A DNA stretch of 31,610 nt from DATKLX01 sp035542155. GTDB lineage: Bacteria; Chloroflexota; Anaerolineae; Anaerolineales; Anaerolineaceae. The stretch lies in NCBI GenBank assembly GCA_035542155.1, contig DATKLX010000095.1, positions 1 to 31,610 of the forward strand. The letters are read 5' to 3'. Position numbers and translations under genes: made by a program. The notes under the pieces are model-generated. The model did not search any database. It worked only from the letters and a program-made list of their open reading frames with translations, and was not told the origin of the DNA. Positions 1-8,062 of the stretch are shown here, one piece after another. Every line of letters starts with the position of its first letter. The first letter of the stretch is position 1.

Positions 1-2252
1 TGATGGCGGCGGATTTGCTCGGCTGCGAGCGCCGCCTGATGGAAGGCCTCGCCCAGTTTCTCAGCCTGCATGCCGGTTTCGCGGATTTCTTCTTCGAGTT
101 GCCGTTCCCTCTTTTGGAGATGGGTTTGTTCTTCTTCTAACCGGATCTGTTCGGCTTCAATTATGCGGATCTTGCCATGCACCCCATCCAGTGCAGACTG
201 CAATTCCTGTTTCTGGCGTGGGCGGCTCAGAGTCCCCGAGCCAGAGCGCGTCTCCTGTCCGGAGATCACCGATCCAATCCCATGGAAAACTTCACCGCGC
301 AGCGTGACCACCTTCGCCGTCGGAGGGATCTTTTCCACCAGCCGCCTGGCTCCTCCCCGGCTCTTCACGATCACTACCTGGCCCAAAACCAGGTCTGCCA
401 GGGCGCGGTGATCTGCAGGAACCTGAACCAGATCAGCAGCCAGGCCAATACTATCGGGATCAGATGGCGGCGTTAACCGGTCGAGGGGGCGTATCTGGCT
501 CACCGGCAGCAGTGCAGCCCTGCCCTTTTTTCCAGACTCCAGCAACTGCAGAGCTTGCTCCAGGTCGGCGATTCCATCGACCACGATCGCATCCAGGTAT
601 TCGCCAAGGGCAGCGCTGACCGCGGTTTCATACTCAGCCGGAACTACCATGGCGGTAATCAGCGAGCGGAATTTTCCGGAGACTTTCTCCTGTTTTGAAG
701 CCTGGAGTAAGAATCTGGCGCCATCCCCCATACCGGTAAATGACCGCTCAGCCTGCTCGAGGACATCGATCTGCGCCTGAACGCGCGCCCGCTCTGATTC
801 GAGCCTGGAGCGTTCCAGGGTCGCGTTCTTCTGTAGCGTTTCGTGTTCTTTCATTTGCTGGCGGAACTCGGCCAGGGCGGCCTGTTTTTCCTTCCGCGCC
901 TTTTCAGCCGCTTTTTTCCCACGCTCCGCCTCTTCCAGGCGGGCTTGCGCTAGTTCGAGTTCAACCGCGCCGGCTTTGATGAGCTGCTCGTTATTCTCCA
1001 GGGATTTTTGCTCGTTCTCGAATCTCGCTGCCAGCTCATTCTGGTGAGCGTTGAGCTGAACCTGGCGAGTCTCAACGGCGGTCAGCCGCTGGCGGGCCTC
1101 GCGCAGGTCTTTTTCTGCCTTTGACCGTTCTGCCTGGCGGTTGGATAAAGCCTGCCTGGCAATATCCACATGTTTCTGGGCTTCGACAAATTCCTCCTGC
1201 AGCCGGCCCTGGTCCTCTTCCACGGATTCCAGTCTTTTTTGGTTGGCTGCCAGCTCTTCCTCAAGCCGGACCAGGTCATTCTTCCCGTTTTGGCGCTGCT
1301 CAATCAGCGACCGCTGTCGCTCCTCGAGAATTGCCAGGCTGCGGCTCAGTTTTTCCATTTGCTGGTGGATTTGAGCCGACTCGGTGTGCCAGCCGTTAAG
1401 CTTCTGGCGCAGCTCATTCATTTCGGCCCGAAAGATGGAAATCTGCTCGTTGACCTCGGCCTGGCGCTGGCGGGCCTGCTCCAGGCGGTTTTCTTGGGCT
1501 TTCAATGCTTCCCTGGCATGCGCAAGCTCCTTTTGCTGGCGGTGCCAGTGAAACCCGTACCATTCTCGCAGCAGAAGGTGAAGATCCGCCTTGATCCGCT
1601 CGTATTCCTGGGCGCGACGGGCCTGTTTTTCCAGGCTTTGCAGGCGCGGCTCCAGCTCGGCGAGGATATCCTGGACCCGGTCCAGGTTCCGCCGCGTATT
1701 TTCCAGCCGGTTGATGGCATCCTCGCGCCGGCTGCGGTAAAGGCCGATCCCGGCAGCTTCCTCGAAGAGACGGCGGCGCTCCTCCGGTTTAAGCGACAGC
1801 GCGGCGTCCACCAGGCCCTGCCCGATGATCGTGTAAGTCCGTTCGGCCAATCCAGATTGAGCCAGCAGCTCAGAAATCTCCCGCAACCGGACTTTTTGGC
1901 CGTTGAGCAGGTATTCGTTCTGCCCATCCCGGTACGCCCTGCGCATGATCGACACCTCGGAGAAATCGATCGGCAGCCAGCCGTCAGAATTGTCGAAGGT
2001 GATCGTCGCCGAAGCCATCCCCGACCTCGGGCGCAGCTCGGACCCCGAAAAGATCATATCTTCGGTTTTACGCCCGCGCAGAAGCATGTAGGACTGTTCG
2101 CCCAACACCCAGCGTAGTGAATCGGCGATATTCGATTTACCTGACCCGTTCGGACCGACAATCGCAGTGATGATGCCTGGGAATTCAAAATTGGTCCGGC
2201 TGGCAAACGTTTTATACCCGTGAAGTTCGAGGGATTTAAGGCGGGGCGGCAT
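1..2252 (-). CDS. smc: Chromosome segregation ATPase SMC (N-terminal part, runs off left edge)
   Basis: This is the core ATPase of the bacterial condensin complex, which with ScpA and ScpB compacts and segregates the chromosome. The frame is open from the ATG at 2252 to the window edge, giving about 750 residues; the family is near 1,190, so the C-terminal coiled coil and the Walker B/signature head half lie outside. Visible parts are the N-terminal head with Walker A GPNGSGKSN at residues 33-41, a long heptad-rich coiled coil from about 170 to 500, the hinge at about 500-665 with its conserved GGAR near 633-636, and the start of the returning coil. The start is chosen because MPPRLKSLELHGYKTFA matches the family N-terminus, although no good Shine-Dalgarno precedes it. 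It follows rnc by 35 nt, the familiar rnc-smc order, so the two are probably cotranscribed. Confidence 0.96.
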   Translation of the reverse strand, partial: MPPRLKSLELHGYKTFASRTNFEFPGIITAIVGPNGSGKSNIADSLRWVLGEQSYMLLRGRKTEDMIFSGSELRPRSGMASATITFDNSDGWLPIDFSEVSIMRRAYRDGQNEYLLNGQKVRLREISELLAQSGLAERTYTIIGQGLVDAALSLKPEERRRLFEEAAGIGLYRSRREDAINRLENTRRNLDRVQDILAELEPRLQSLEKQARRAQEYERIKADLHLLLREWYGFHWHRQQKELAHAREALKAQENRLEQARQRQAEVNEQISIFRAEMNELRQKLNGWHTESAQIHQQMEKLSRSLAILEERQRSLIEQRQNGKNDLVRLEEELAANQKRLESVEEDQGRLQEEFVEAQKHVDIARQALSNRQAERSKAEKDLREARQRLTAVETRQVQLNAHQNELAARFENEQKSLENNEQLIKAGAVELELAQARLEEAERGKKAAEKARKEKQAALAEFRQQMKEHETLQKNATLERSRLESERARVQAQIDVLEQAERSFTGMGDGARFLLQASKQEKVSGKFRSLITAMVVPAEYETAVSAALGEYLDAIVVDGIADLEQALQLLESGKKGRAALLPVSQIRPLDRLTPPSDPDSIGLAADLVQVPADHRALADLVLGQVVIVKSRGGARRLVEKIPPTAKVVTLRGEVFHGIGSVISGQETRSGSGTLSRPRQKQELQSALDGVHGKIRIIEAEQIRLEEEQTHLQKRERQLEEEIRETGMQAEKLGEAFHQAALAAEQIRRH

Positions 2253-2287
2253 GGGTCGTTTCTTTGGTGAGTTCTTTGATCTAGGCC

Positions 2288-3010
2288 TTATAGGTCGGTC
2301 AAGCCAAGGTTTTCCAGGGCGGCGCGGGCAGCCGCCTTGGCGGCTACCTGTTTGCTGTGTCCAACGCCGCTCCCAAACACCTTGCCATTGATGACCACAT
2401 CGACTTCGAACACCTTCGCGTGGTCCGGCCCACTGGCCGAGCGGGTGACGTACAGGGGCGCAGAATATCCCTGAGCCTGGGCCCATTCCTGGAACTGGCT
2501 CTTGGGATCTTCGTTCTTGTGCATTTCCAGGATGTAATCCGCGGCAGACTCCAGGAGCGGCTCGAGGAAGGCCAGGACCGCGTCGATACCGGCATGCAGG
2601 TACAGCGCCCCAATGACCGCCTCAAAGGTATCACATAAAAGCGCGGACCGGCTGCGACCGCCTCCCTGTGCTTCACCCCTTCCCAGGTGCATTGCATTTC
2701 CTAACCCGATCTGGCGGGCGAAATCCGCCAGTTGCTCGGTGTGGACCAGCGCCGAGCGCATCCGGGTCAGATCACCTTCAGGCATCTCTGGGTAGTGATT
2801 GTACAGCCACGCCCCGACGACAAAATCTAGTACCGCGTCGCCCAGGAATTCTAGCCGCTCGTTGTCTTCGAGAGCCTCGGGGTGTTCGTTGAGATAGGAA
2901 CGGTGAGTCAGTGCGCGGCTGAGCAGTAGCCAATCCGAAAATGGCAGACCTAACCGCAGAGCCAGATCCTGGGGAGTTTCTTCCCCAATTCGGGTTTGGT
3001 TTTGTTCCAT
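2288..3010 (-). CDS. rnc: Ribonuclease III
   Basis: Endoribonuclease that cuts double-stranded RNA, acting in rRNA processing and mRNA turnover. The 240-residue protein has the usual two-domain layout. The nuclease domain (about 10-160) carries the signature NERLEFLGDAVL at 50-61, with acidic catalytic residues at E51, E54, D58, D127 and E130. A dsRNA-binding domain (about 169-236) ends in the expected Lys/Ala-rich HSKQVAAKAAARAAL helix. An in-frame ATG exists 22 codons upstream, but the start at 3010 is preferred because GGGAGG sits 5 nt before it and the extra residues are not family-like. It lies upstream of smc and about 150 nt downstream of the MoaD-MoaE gene. That gap holds a possible promoter of its own. 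Confidence 0.96.
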   Translation of the reverse strand: MEQNQTRIGEETPQDLALRLGLPFSDWLLLSRALTHRSYLNEHPEALEDNERLEFLGDAVLDFVVGAWLYNHYPEMPEGDLTRMRSALVHTEQLADFARQIGLGNAMHLGRGEAQGGGRSRSALLCDTFEAVIGALYLHAGIDAVLAFLEPLLESAADYILEMHKNEDPKSQFQEWAQAQGYSAPLYVTRSASGPDHAKVFEVDVVINGKVFGSGVGHSKQVAAKAAARAALENLGLTDL

Positions 3011-3102
3011 GGATACCTCCCGAGAACTCAGGGAGCGCAAGCCACCTACGAGTGGGTAAGGTAGCTGGCGTTCCATCAGTTCTCATGGTTGAAAGATGTA
3101 CT

Positions 3103-3131
3103 ATTTTACCGGAAACCGGCCAAACATCCAA
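3103..3131 (-). promoter_or_regulatory. Possible promoter for rnc-smc
   Basis: On the minus strand TTGGAT (3131-3126) is followed after 17 nt by TAAAAT (3108-3103), which would start transcription near 3096 and leave a leader of about 85 nt before rnc. The -10 box is good and the spacing right, but the -35 box is poor, so this is a tentative call. Confidence 0.35.
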
Positions 3132-3160
3132 CCCTAAATCAAAAATTAAATTCCATAAAA

Positions 3161-3865
3161 TTAATCTCCTCTTTCAGGGATATACTCTCCTTCCACCCAG
3201 ACCTCGCCGGTCGGGCTGATTTCTTTTTTCCAGATGGGTACGATTTCCTTCAATCGGTCGATCCCATACCGCGCGGCTTCAAAAACCCCGGTGTCCCGGT
3301 GGCCTGATGAACATCCGATCAAAACCGTCGGGGTCATCGGATCGAGGATGCCGATCCGTTGCACAATCGCGATCCCCTCAATCTCAGGCCAGCGTTCTCG
3401 GATTTCCACCGCGACCTGGCGCATTTTTGCTTCAGCCATCGGTGTATAGGCCTCATATTCGAGGCGGATGGTTTCGTGGGCATCACCGCGAACCGTGACT
3501 CCCCTGACCATTCCACTAAAAAAGCAGGCCGCCCCGGTGGTTGGGAGCGTAATTTTTGCCAGAAGATCATCGAAATCCAGGATCTCCTCCGTCACGTGGA
3601 TAATGGTTGGAAACCCGGATCCTCCGCTGACAGGAGGGAAAAGGGCCACTTCTGCATTGGCTGGCAGGACGTCATCGTCGAACGCGAACTCCCGGTTGAT
3701 AGACACCAACGCAGTCGTCAGGACCGCGGCTGCATCCGGATGGGATTGTGTCAGGATAGAACGGAGATCGGCAACCGCCGCACCTTCGGGCACTTCTACC
3801 GCCATCCATGGGGCGCCCATTTTTTCTTTTAGCGTTGCAAAAAACAGGACCGATATTTTGCTCAT
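3161..3865 (-). CDS. moaD/moaE: Molybdopterin synthase, MoaD-MoaE fusion
   Basis: This 234-residue protein joins both subunits of molybdopterin synthase, which inserts two sulfurs into cyclic pyranopterin monophosphate in molybdenum cofactor synthesis. Residues 1-82 are the ubiquitin-like MoaD part and contain the diglycine G81-G82 that must become a thiocarboxylate. Residues from about 88 on are MoaE, with the HRDTGVFEA stretch at 189-197 and the PIWKKE lysine motif at 210-215 near the active site. Because the diglycine is internal, the chain should need cleavage after Gly82, as reported for the mycobacterial fusion MoaX. The start at 3865 is chosen over an ATG 21 nt upstream that lies inside moaC; it falls 4 nt after the moaC stop, so the two genes are probably translationally coupled. 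No other Moco genes are in the window. Confidence 0.92.
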   Translation of the reverse strand: MSKISVLFFATLKEKMGAPWMAVEVPEGAAVADLRSILTQSHPDAAAVLTTALVSINREFAFDDDVLPANAEVALFPPVSGGSGFPTIIHVTEEILDFDDLLAKITLPTTGAACFFSGMVRGVTVRGDAHETIRLEYEAYTPMAEAKMRQVAVEIRERWPEIEGIAIVQRIGILDPMTPTVLIGCSSGHRDTGVFEAARYGIDRLKEIVPIWKKEISPTGEVWVEGEYIPERGD

Positions 3866-3869
3866 ACCT

Positions 3870-4352
3870 TTATTCGTTCGCCACATCCCCGCTGCGCCCG
3901 CCGTGCTTTTCGACCAGGCGAATATTCTGGATCCGCATCGTTTTTTCGGCGGCCTTCGCCATATCGTAGATCGTCAATGCCGTGACCGAAACTGCGGTCA
4001 ATGCTTCCATCTCCACCCCCGTCCGCTCGGTTGTACGCACAGTCGCAGTGATCTGCACACCCGGCAGCTCCGGGCTGAGGTGAAGCTCCACATCGATGTG
4101 CGACAGAGCCAGCGGGTGGCAAAGCGGGATCAAATCGGCCGTTTTCTTGGCTGCCATGATCCCGGCAACCTGCGCCACTGTGAGCACGTCGCCCTTCTTG
4201 ATCGCCCCAGACTGGATCAGAGCGAGCGTCTCGGGTTTCATCAGGACTTCGCCTTTCGCCACAGCCAGGCGGTCGGTTTCAGGCTTTTGAGTGACATCGA
4301 CCATTCGGGCGTTCCCCTGATCGTCCAGGTGGGTCAGGTGGACTTCGTTCAT
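3870..4352 (-). CDS. moaC: Cyclic pyranopterin monophosphate synthase MoaC
   Basis: MoaC works with MoaA (not in this window) to turn GTP into cyclic pyranopterin monophosphate, the first committed step of molybdenum cofactor synthesis in the cytoplasm. The 160-residue length is normal. Diagnostic motifs are LIPLCHPL (about 74-81), a GVEMEALTAVSVTALTIYD block (about 111-129) and the basic C-terminal half with VEKHGG. It is first in a leftward pair with the MoaD-MoaE fusion, 4 nt apart. The ATG at 4352 is only 6 nt downstream of a perfect TATAAT on the same strand, so the message is probably leaderless, and no clear Shine-Dalgarno is present. It diverges from scpA across only 30 nt. Confidence 0.96.
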   Translation of the reverse strand: MNEVHLTHLDDQGNARMVDVTQKPETDRLAVAKGEVLMKPETLALIQSGAIKKGDVLTVAQVAGIMAAKKTADLIPLCHPLALSHIDVELHLSPELPGVQITATVRTTERTGVEMEALTAVSVTALTIYDMAKAAEKTMRIQNIRLVEKHGGRSGDVANE

Positions 4353-4358
4353 AGCCTG

Positions 4359-4374
4359 ATTATACTGCTATAAT
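4359..4374. promoter_or_regulatory. Back-to-back -10 boxes of divergent moaC and scpA promoters
   Basis: The sequence ATTATA-CTGC-TATAAT is a perfect inverted repeat of two consensus -10 hexamers pointing away from each other, only 4 nt apart. The leftward box (4364-4359) is 6 nt from the moaC ATG and the rightward box (4369-4374) is 8 nt from the scpA ATG, so both transcripts would begin at or next to the start codon. The two polymerase sites overlap, so only one can be occupied at a time. Neither direction has a convincing -35 box. Confidence 0.75.
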
Positions 4375-4382
4375 AAACGCCA

Positions 4383-5162
4383 ATGAACCTGGAAATCGCT
4401 GGACACCAAACCGAAGGCTACCGCATCGACACCGAAGTCTACCAGGGTCCTTTGGATTTGCTGCTGCATCTCATCGAAAAAGCCGAGCTGGACATCACCC
4501 GGCTTGCCCTTGCCCAGGTCACCGACCAGTATCTTGATTACCTGAATAACATCGAGGACCGCGACGCAGCCGAGGTGTCCGCCTTCCTGGTCATCGCCGC
4601 CAAGCTTCTCCAGATCAAATCTGAAGCGCTGCTGCCCCGGCCCCCCGTTCGCGTGCCGGGTGAGGAAGATCCCGGTGAAGCCCTGGCTCAACAGTTGATC
4701 GCCTACAAGCGCTTCAAGAAGGTCGCCGAATGGCTGCTCAAACGCGAGACCAGCAGTCTGCGAACGTATCTCCATCTCGCAACCCCTCCTAAAATTGAGG
4801 CAAAGTTAGACTTGACCGGGATCACCCTCAGCGACCTGGTACTCGCGGCCCAGTCGATCTTAATGAAAGACGTGGATCACCCCTATCTCAGCGATGTCGT
4901 CTCGATCCCCATTGTGACCATTCGCGATCGGATCCGTAAAATCATTGATCTGGTTAAGACGGAAAAATCACTCAACTTTCATCGCATCCTCGGGTCAGAT
5001 CCCAGCCGGGTGGAGGTCGTGGTAACATTCCTGGCTTTGCTCGAGCTGGTCAAACGCCACGTTCTGAACGCTCACCAGGAAACCCTCTTTTCCGATATCG
5101 AATTTATCCCTGACCAGGAATGGGATGGAAGCTTTGACCTGGACCTGGATCTGATCGTGTAA
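4383..5162 (+). CDS. scpA: Segregation and condensation protein A (kleisin)
   Basis: ScpA is the kleisin that bridges the two SMC heads and binds ScpB. The 259 residues match the family in length and layout. The N-terminal helical domain contains the hallmark YQGPLDLLLHLIEKAELDI (about 19-37), followed by FLVIAAKLLQIKSEALLP (about 68-85). A variable acidic linker comes next, and the C-terminal winged helix (about 185-245) contains VVVTFLALLELVKR. The ATG at 4383 has no Shine-Dalgarno and is expected at the very 5' end of the mRNA. Unlike in many bacteria, scpB is not next to it but lies 6 kb away on the opposite strand. The acidic C-terminal tail, DLDLDLIV, is slightly unusual. Confidence 0.95.
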   Translation: MNLEIAGHQTEGYRIDTEVYQGPLDLLLHLIEKAELDITRLALAQVTDQYLDYLNNIEDRDAAEVSAFLVIAAKLLQIKSEALLPRPPVRVPGEEDPGEALAQQLIAYKRFKKVAEWLLKRETSSLRTYLHLATPPKIEAKLDLTGITLSDLVLAAQSILMKDVDHPYLSDVVSIPIVTIRDRIRKIIDLVKTEKSLNFHRILGSDPSRVEVVVTFLALLELVKRHVLNAHQETLFSDIEFIPDQEWDGSFDLDLDLIV

Positions 5163-5218
5163 TTTCTGAAAAGCATAAAAAATATATGGATAAATGATAG
5201 AAAGATAGTAATCGACTA

Positions 5219-5227
5219 TGCTATAAT
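5219..5227 (+). promoter_or_regulatory. Extended -10 promoter before the small membrane protein/ytxH pair
   Basis: TGCTATAAT at 5219-5227 is a perfect extended -10 element inside an AT-rich stretch after scpA. It would place transcription start near 5234, about 27 nt ahead of the next ATG. No clear -35 is seen, which extended -10 promoters can tolerate. Confidence 0.6.
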
Positions 5228-5260
5228 CAAAGGAATGTAGGGGTTTGAGATAGGGGTATT

Positions 5261-5713
5261 ATGGAAGATAATCAAAAATCATCCGCAGCGCCGGCTACCT
5301 TGCCCGATTCTTCGCCTCAAACGAAAGAAAAAGAGGGAAGATCCGGCTTGGTTTTCATCATCATCTTGGTGATAGTATTCGTCGCGCTGTTAGCCGTGGG
5401 CCTGTATTTCTTAATCGTCAGCCCACTCGATACGACCAGCAAAGTTCGGGACATATTTATCATCTTTATGGCCCTCGAGTTCCTGGTCGTCGGCGTAGCC
5501 CTGATCATTTTGATGGTACAACTGGCAACCTTGATCAACCTGCTCCAAAACGAGATCAAGCCGATTCTGAATTCGACCAATGAGACTGTCAGTACGCTGC
5601 GCGGCACAATGACTTTTTTGAGCGATAACCTGACCGAACCCGTCATCAAATTGAACTCGTACCTTGCAGGTCTAAAAGGCGCCTGGGATTTGTTCCGGAA
5701 AACCCGGCGATAA
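5261..5713 (+). CDS. Small two-helix membrane protein, YtxG/DUF948-like
   Basis: I do not recognise a firm family. The 150-residue protein has a polar N-terminus (1-28), a strongly hydrophobic segment (about 29-54), a second one (about 65-92), and then an amphipathic tail with LINLLQNEIKPILNSTNETV and repeated Asn/Thr/Leu heptads. That tail, and the position directly before a YtxH gene, resembles DUF948 (YtxG) proteins, which pair with YtxH in Bacillus stress operons; this is inference. The start follows AGGGG by 4 nt. An extended -10 promoter lies just upstream. The 66-nt gap to ytxH with no terminator suggests one operon. Confidence 0.75.
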   Translation: MEDNQKSSAAPATLPDSSPQTKEKEGRSGLVFIIILVIVFVALLAVGLYFLIVSPLDTTSKVRDIFIIFMALEFLVVGVALIILMVQLATLINLLQNEIKPILNSTNETVSTLRGTMTFLSDNLTEPVIKLNSYLAGLKGAWDLFRKTRR

Positions 5714-5779
5714 TCAATCACTTGCATAGATGCGCCAATCTTATTAGAATCACAGAAACCCGAAAAAAGGAGAGACATA

Positions 5780-6157
5780 ATGTCTGATCGCGATGATCTT
5801 AGCAGTTTCCTGTTGGGGTTCATCATTGGAAGCCTGACAGGCGCAGTAGTAGCTCTGTTCTTAGCGCCCCAATCTGGTGAAGAGACGCGAGCGGTGATCC
5901 GCGAAAAAGCAATTGAGATTAAGGACCGCGCATCCGAGACGATGGACGAGGCTTATACCCGCGCCGAAGAAGCCGCCGCCGAAGCGCGGGCCAGGGCCGA
6001 TGAATTATCCCAGATTGCGAAAGCCCGCGCCAATGAGCTATCGCAGAAGGGCCAGGTGGTATTGGAAGAACAGCGCTCAAAAATCGAAGGTGTGATTGAT
6101 AAAGCACGAAAGGCTACCTCGACCAGGAGCAGCGAAGAAGCGGAAAGCGCGTCATAA
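5780..6157 (+). CDS. YtxH domain protein
   Basis: This 125-residue protein has one N-terminal membrane helix, FLLGFIIGSLTGAVVALFLAP (about 10-30), immediately followed by the QSGEETR box that defines YtxH proteins. The rest is a long Ala/Glu/Arg-rich amphipathic helix, probably a coiled coil, with near-repeats such as ARADELSQIAKARANELSQK (about 71-90). YtxH proteins are linked to general stress responses in Firmicutes, but no molecular activity is established. GGAGAG lies 6 nt before the ATG. It is the last gene of the rightward block and is followed by a hairpin terminator. Confidence 0.9.
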   Translation: MSDRDDLSSFLLGFIIGSLTGAVVALFLAPQSGEETRAVIREKAIEIKDRASETMDEAYTRAEEAAAEARARADELSQIAKARANELSQKGQVVLEEQRSKIEGVIDKARKATSTRSSEEAESAS

Positions 6158-6192
6158 TCCAGAACGAAATTTTATCCACGCTTTAAATCAAT

Positions 6193-6232
6193 AAAGGAGA
6201 TGTCCAGTTTCAGCAAACAGGATATCTCCTTT
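6193..6232. terminator. Two-way hairpin terminator between ytxH and nnr
   Basis: AAAGGAGATGTCC (6193-6205) pairs with GGATATCTCCTTT (6220-6232) over 13 positions with one G-U pair and a 14-nt loop. It sits between converging genes, 35 nt after the ytxH stop and 17 nt after the nnr stop. The stem edges supply short U runs in both directions, so it can end transcription from both sides, though neither U tract is strong. Confidence 0.75.
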
Positions 6233-6249
6233 GCATGCCTATCCCACCA

Positions 6250-7866
6250 TCAAGAATATTGGATCTCTTCCAGCACGATCGGAATTGCCGCGAGAACGTC
6301 CCCGGCGAGCACCGGGGCTGAGCTGCCCAGTTCCGCCTCGGCCTGCAATCCGCATTGCGCGTGGATCCACGCGCCGCAGTATGCCGCCTCAAATCCATCC
6401 ATCCCTTGCGCGCATAGACCTGTCACAATCCCCGCCAGGACGTCCCCGGTACCGGCGCGGGCTAACGCGGCTGTCGCCACCGGAATGACACAAGCCTGGC
6501 CGCCTGGCTGAGCGATTACGGTAAAAGCGCCCTTCAAGATCACCACCTGCCCCCATTGCTGGGAGTATTTGCGCGCGACTTCCAGGCGGTTTTTGAGAAT
6601 CTCTTCAACAGAGAGACCGGTCAGAACCGACATCTCGCCCGGGTGGGGAGTCAGGACTGTTCCCGCCGGGATCTTTTTGGGCCATTCCGGTATTTTGGCC
6701 AACAATTTCAAACCATCCGCGTCAATCACCAGCGGCGGTAAGGGCTGTTCTTTTACCTCAAAAGGGGTTTCACGATGCACGAAACCGATCTCACCTCGTT
6801 TATGGGGTTGGTTGGTTGAAACCAGCCGATTTAAAAACTGGAATGTGGTGTCTTCCTGTCCCCACCCAGGCCCGAGCAGCAAAGCTTTTGATTGACCAAA
6901 GTTCTGCTTGATGACCGTATCGGCGTTCTCCGCGATGACGCCCATCTCGTGAGGCAGCAGCAGCCAGGTCGCCTCGGGAAGCTGCCCGGCCAGCGCGGTG
7001 TGCAGCGGCGCGGGAACAGCCATTGTCACCAGGCCGGTTCCAATTCGATAAGCTGCTTCTCCTGCCAGGAGTGCTGCGCCGGTGTAATTAACCGATCCCG
7101 CCACGATCATCGCGGTTCCAAAGGTACCCTTGTGGGCATCCGCTGGCCGGGGCGGGAGCTTTTCCAGCACGTCTTCCATCTGAACGACGAAATTTTGTAC
7201 TGCTTTCCATCCCGGCAATTCGTCCGAAAAACCGATATCAACCACCTGGATCTCACCCGCCAGTTCGTAAGCCGGAAAGGCAAGGAGCCCTTTTTTGACC
7301 GCTGCCATGCAAACGGTCGAATCCGCCGCGAGGGTTTCTTCTGCGGCATCGCCGGTGTCGCAGTCTACCCCTGAGGGACAATCGACGGCAATGATCTCTG
7401 GAGGGGTCTCCATGCTAGCCAGCTCTTCCTGAACCGATCCTAAAACTGTGCTGATTTCCGGTGTTAAAGGGAGCTTGATCCCGGTTCCTAATACGCCATC
7501 CAGGATCAGATCTGCCTCTGATATCCATTTTTTCAAGATGGCTGCATTGGAAATTTCAACTTCCCCCCCATTCTGGGTAATTTCCTCGACCCATCTATCT
7601 TCTGGCGATCTTTTCTTGACCAGGTAGGCTTTTACTTTCCATCCCTGTCTGGCGAGCTCGGATAAGGCAATCATTGTGTCGCCGCCATTGTTTCCGGACC
7701 CCACCAGTCCGAGCACGACTGGATGAACTGATTGGCTATACGCTTTATTCGCCGCCTCGGCCAGGGCCTTCCCCGCGTTCTCCATCATCCGCTCGTAGCT
7801 CAGCCCCATTTCATTGGCCTCTGCTTCGATCTGCTTCATCTCCGCCACGCTGACCAGTTTGTCCAT
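6250..7866 (-). CDS. nnr: Bifunctional NAD(P)H-hydrate epimerase / dehydratase
   Basis: This enzyme repairs damaged NADH and NADPH. The N-terminal YjeF_N domain interconverts the R and S hydrates, and the C-terminal carbohydrate-kinase-like domain dehydrates the S form using ADP. In the 538 residues, the epimerase domain spans about 1-225 with GSGNNGGD at 56-63 and the LDGVLGTG and DCPSGVD stretches. The dehydratase spans about 235-535 with LTPHPGE at 405-411 and AGTGD at 471-475, whose Asp475 should be the catalytic base. There is a longer than usual loop at about 350-377 between the nucleotide-binding and IDADGL motifs. The start at 7866 is chosen because GGGAG stands 5 nt upstream, which the earlier in-frame ATG lacks. 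It lies downstream of the tRNA-Leu gene but behind that gene's terminator. Confidence 0.95.
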   Translation of the reverse strand: MDKLVSVAEMKQIEAEANEMGLSYERMMENAGKALAEAANKAYSQSVHPVVLGLVGSGNNGGDTMIALSELARQGWKVKAYLVKKRSPEDRWVEEITQNGGEVEISNAAILKKWISEADLILDGVLGTGIKLPLTPEISTVLGSVQEELASMETPPEIIAVDCPSGVDCDTGDAAEETLAADSTVCMAAVKKGLLAFPAYELAGEIQVVDIGFSDELPGWKAVQNFVVQMEDVLEKLPPRPADAHKGTFGTAMIVAGSVNYTGAALLAGEAAYRIGTGLVTMAVPAPLHTALAGQLPEATWLLLPHEMGVIAENADTVIKQNFGQSKALLLGPGWGQEDTTFQFLNRLVSTNQPHKRGEIGFVHRETPFEVKEQPLPPLVIDADGLKLLAKIPEWPKKIPAGTVLTPHPGEMSVLTGLSVEEILKNRLEVARKYSQQWGQVVILKGAFTVIAQPGGQACVIPVATAALARAGTGDVLAGIVTGLCAQGMDGFEAAYCGAWIHAQCGLQAEAELGSSAPVLAGDVLAAIPIVLEEIQYS

Positions 7867-7894
7867 CCTTCTCCCTTTCTCTGGAACTGCTATC

Positions 7895-7900
7895 ATTATA
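7895..7900 (-). promoter_or_regulatory. Possible -10 box for nnr
   Basis: A consensus TATAAT reads leftward at 7900-7895 and would start transcription about 20 nt before the nnr ATG at 7866. No recognisable -35 lies at the right distance, so the call rests on the -10 box and its position. Confidence 0.45.
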
Positions 7901-8030
7901 AACCTTTCTCCTCCCCTTACCCTTGCGCTATTCACCGTTATCGTCTATCCTTAGTCCTGTTCCAGACGGATTTCCCGGCTCAGCTTCTCCGCGAAAACGC
8001 CAGGTTTGGGTTAGAAAGCAGAAATGGGAA

Positions 8031-8056
8031 ATAAAAATAGCCGCCTGATGGCGGCT
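8031..8056 (-). terminator. Intrinsic terminator of the tRNA-Leu gene
   Basis: Reading leftward, AGCCGCC and GGCGGCT form a 7-bp GC-rich stem (8056-8039) around an ATCA loop. ATTTTTAT follows directly. It begins 6 nt after the tRNA 3' end and separates the tRNA from nnr. Confidence 0.88.
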
Positions 8057-8062
8057 GTCCAG

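Noticed and set aside
1170..2117. A 315-codon rightward open frame opposite smc
   Set aside because: It is the antisense of the SMC coding region, has no ribosome-binding site and no family-like motifs; the leftward frame is unmistakably SMC.
3468..4373. A 301-codon rightward open frame opposite the moa genes
   Set aside because: It lies over both MoaC and MoaD-MoaE, which carry intact family motifs on the other strand, and its composition is that of a shadow frame.
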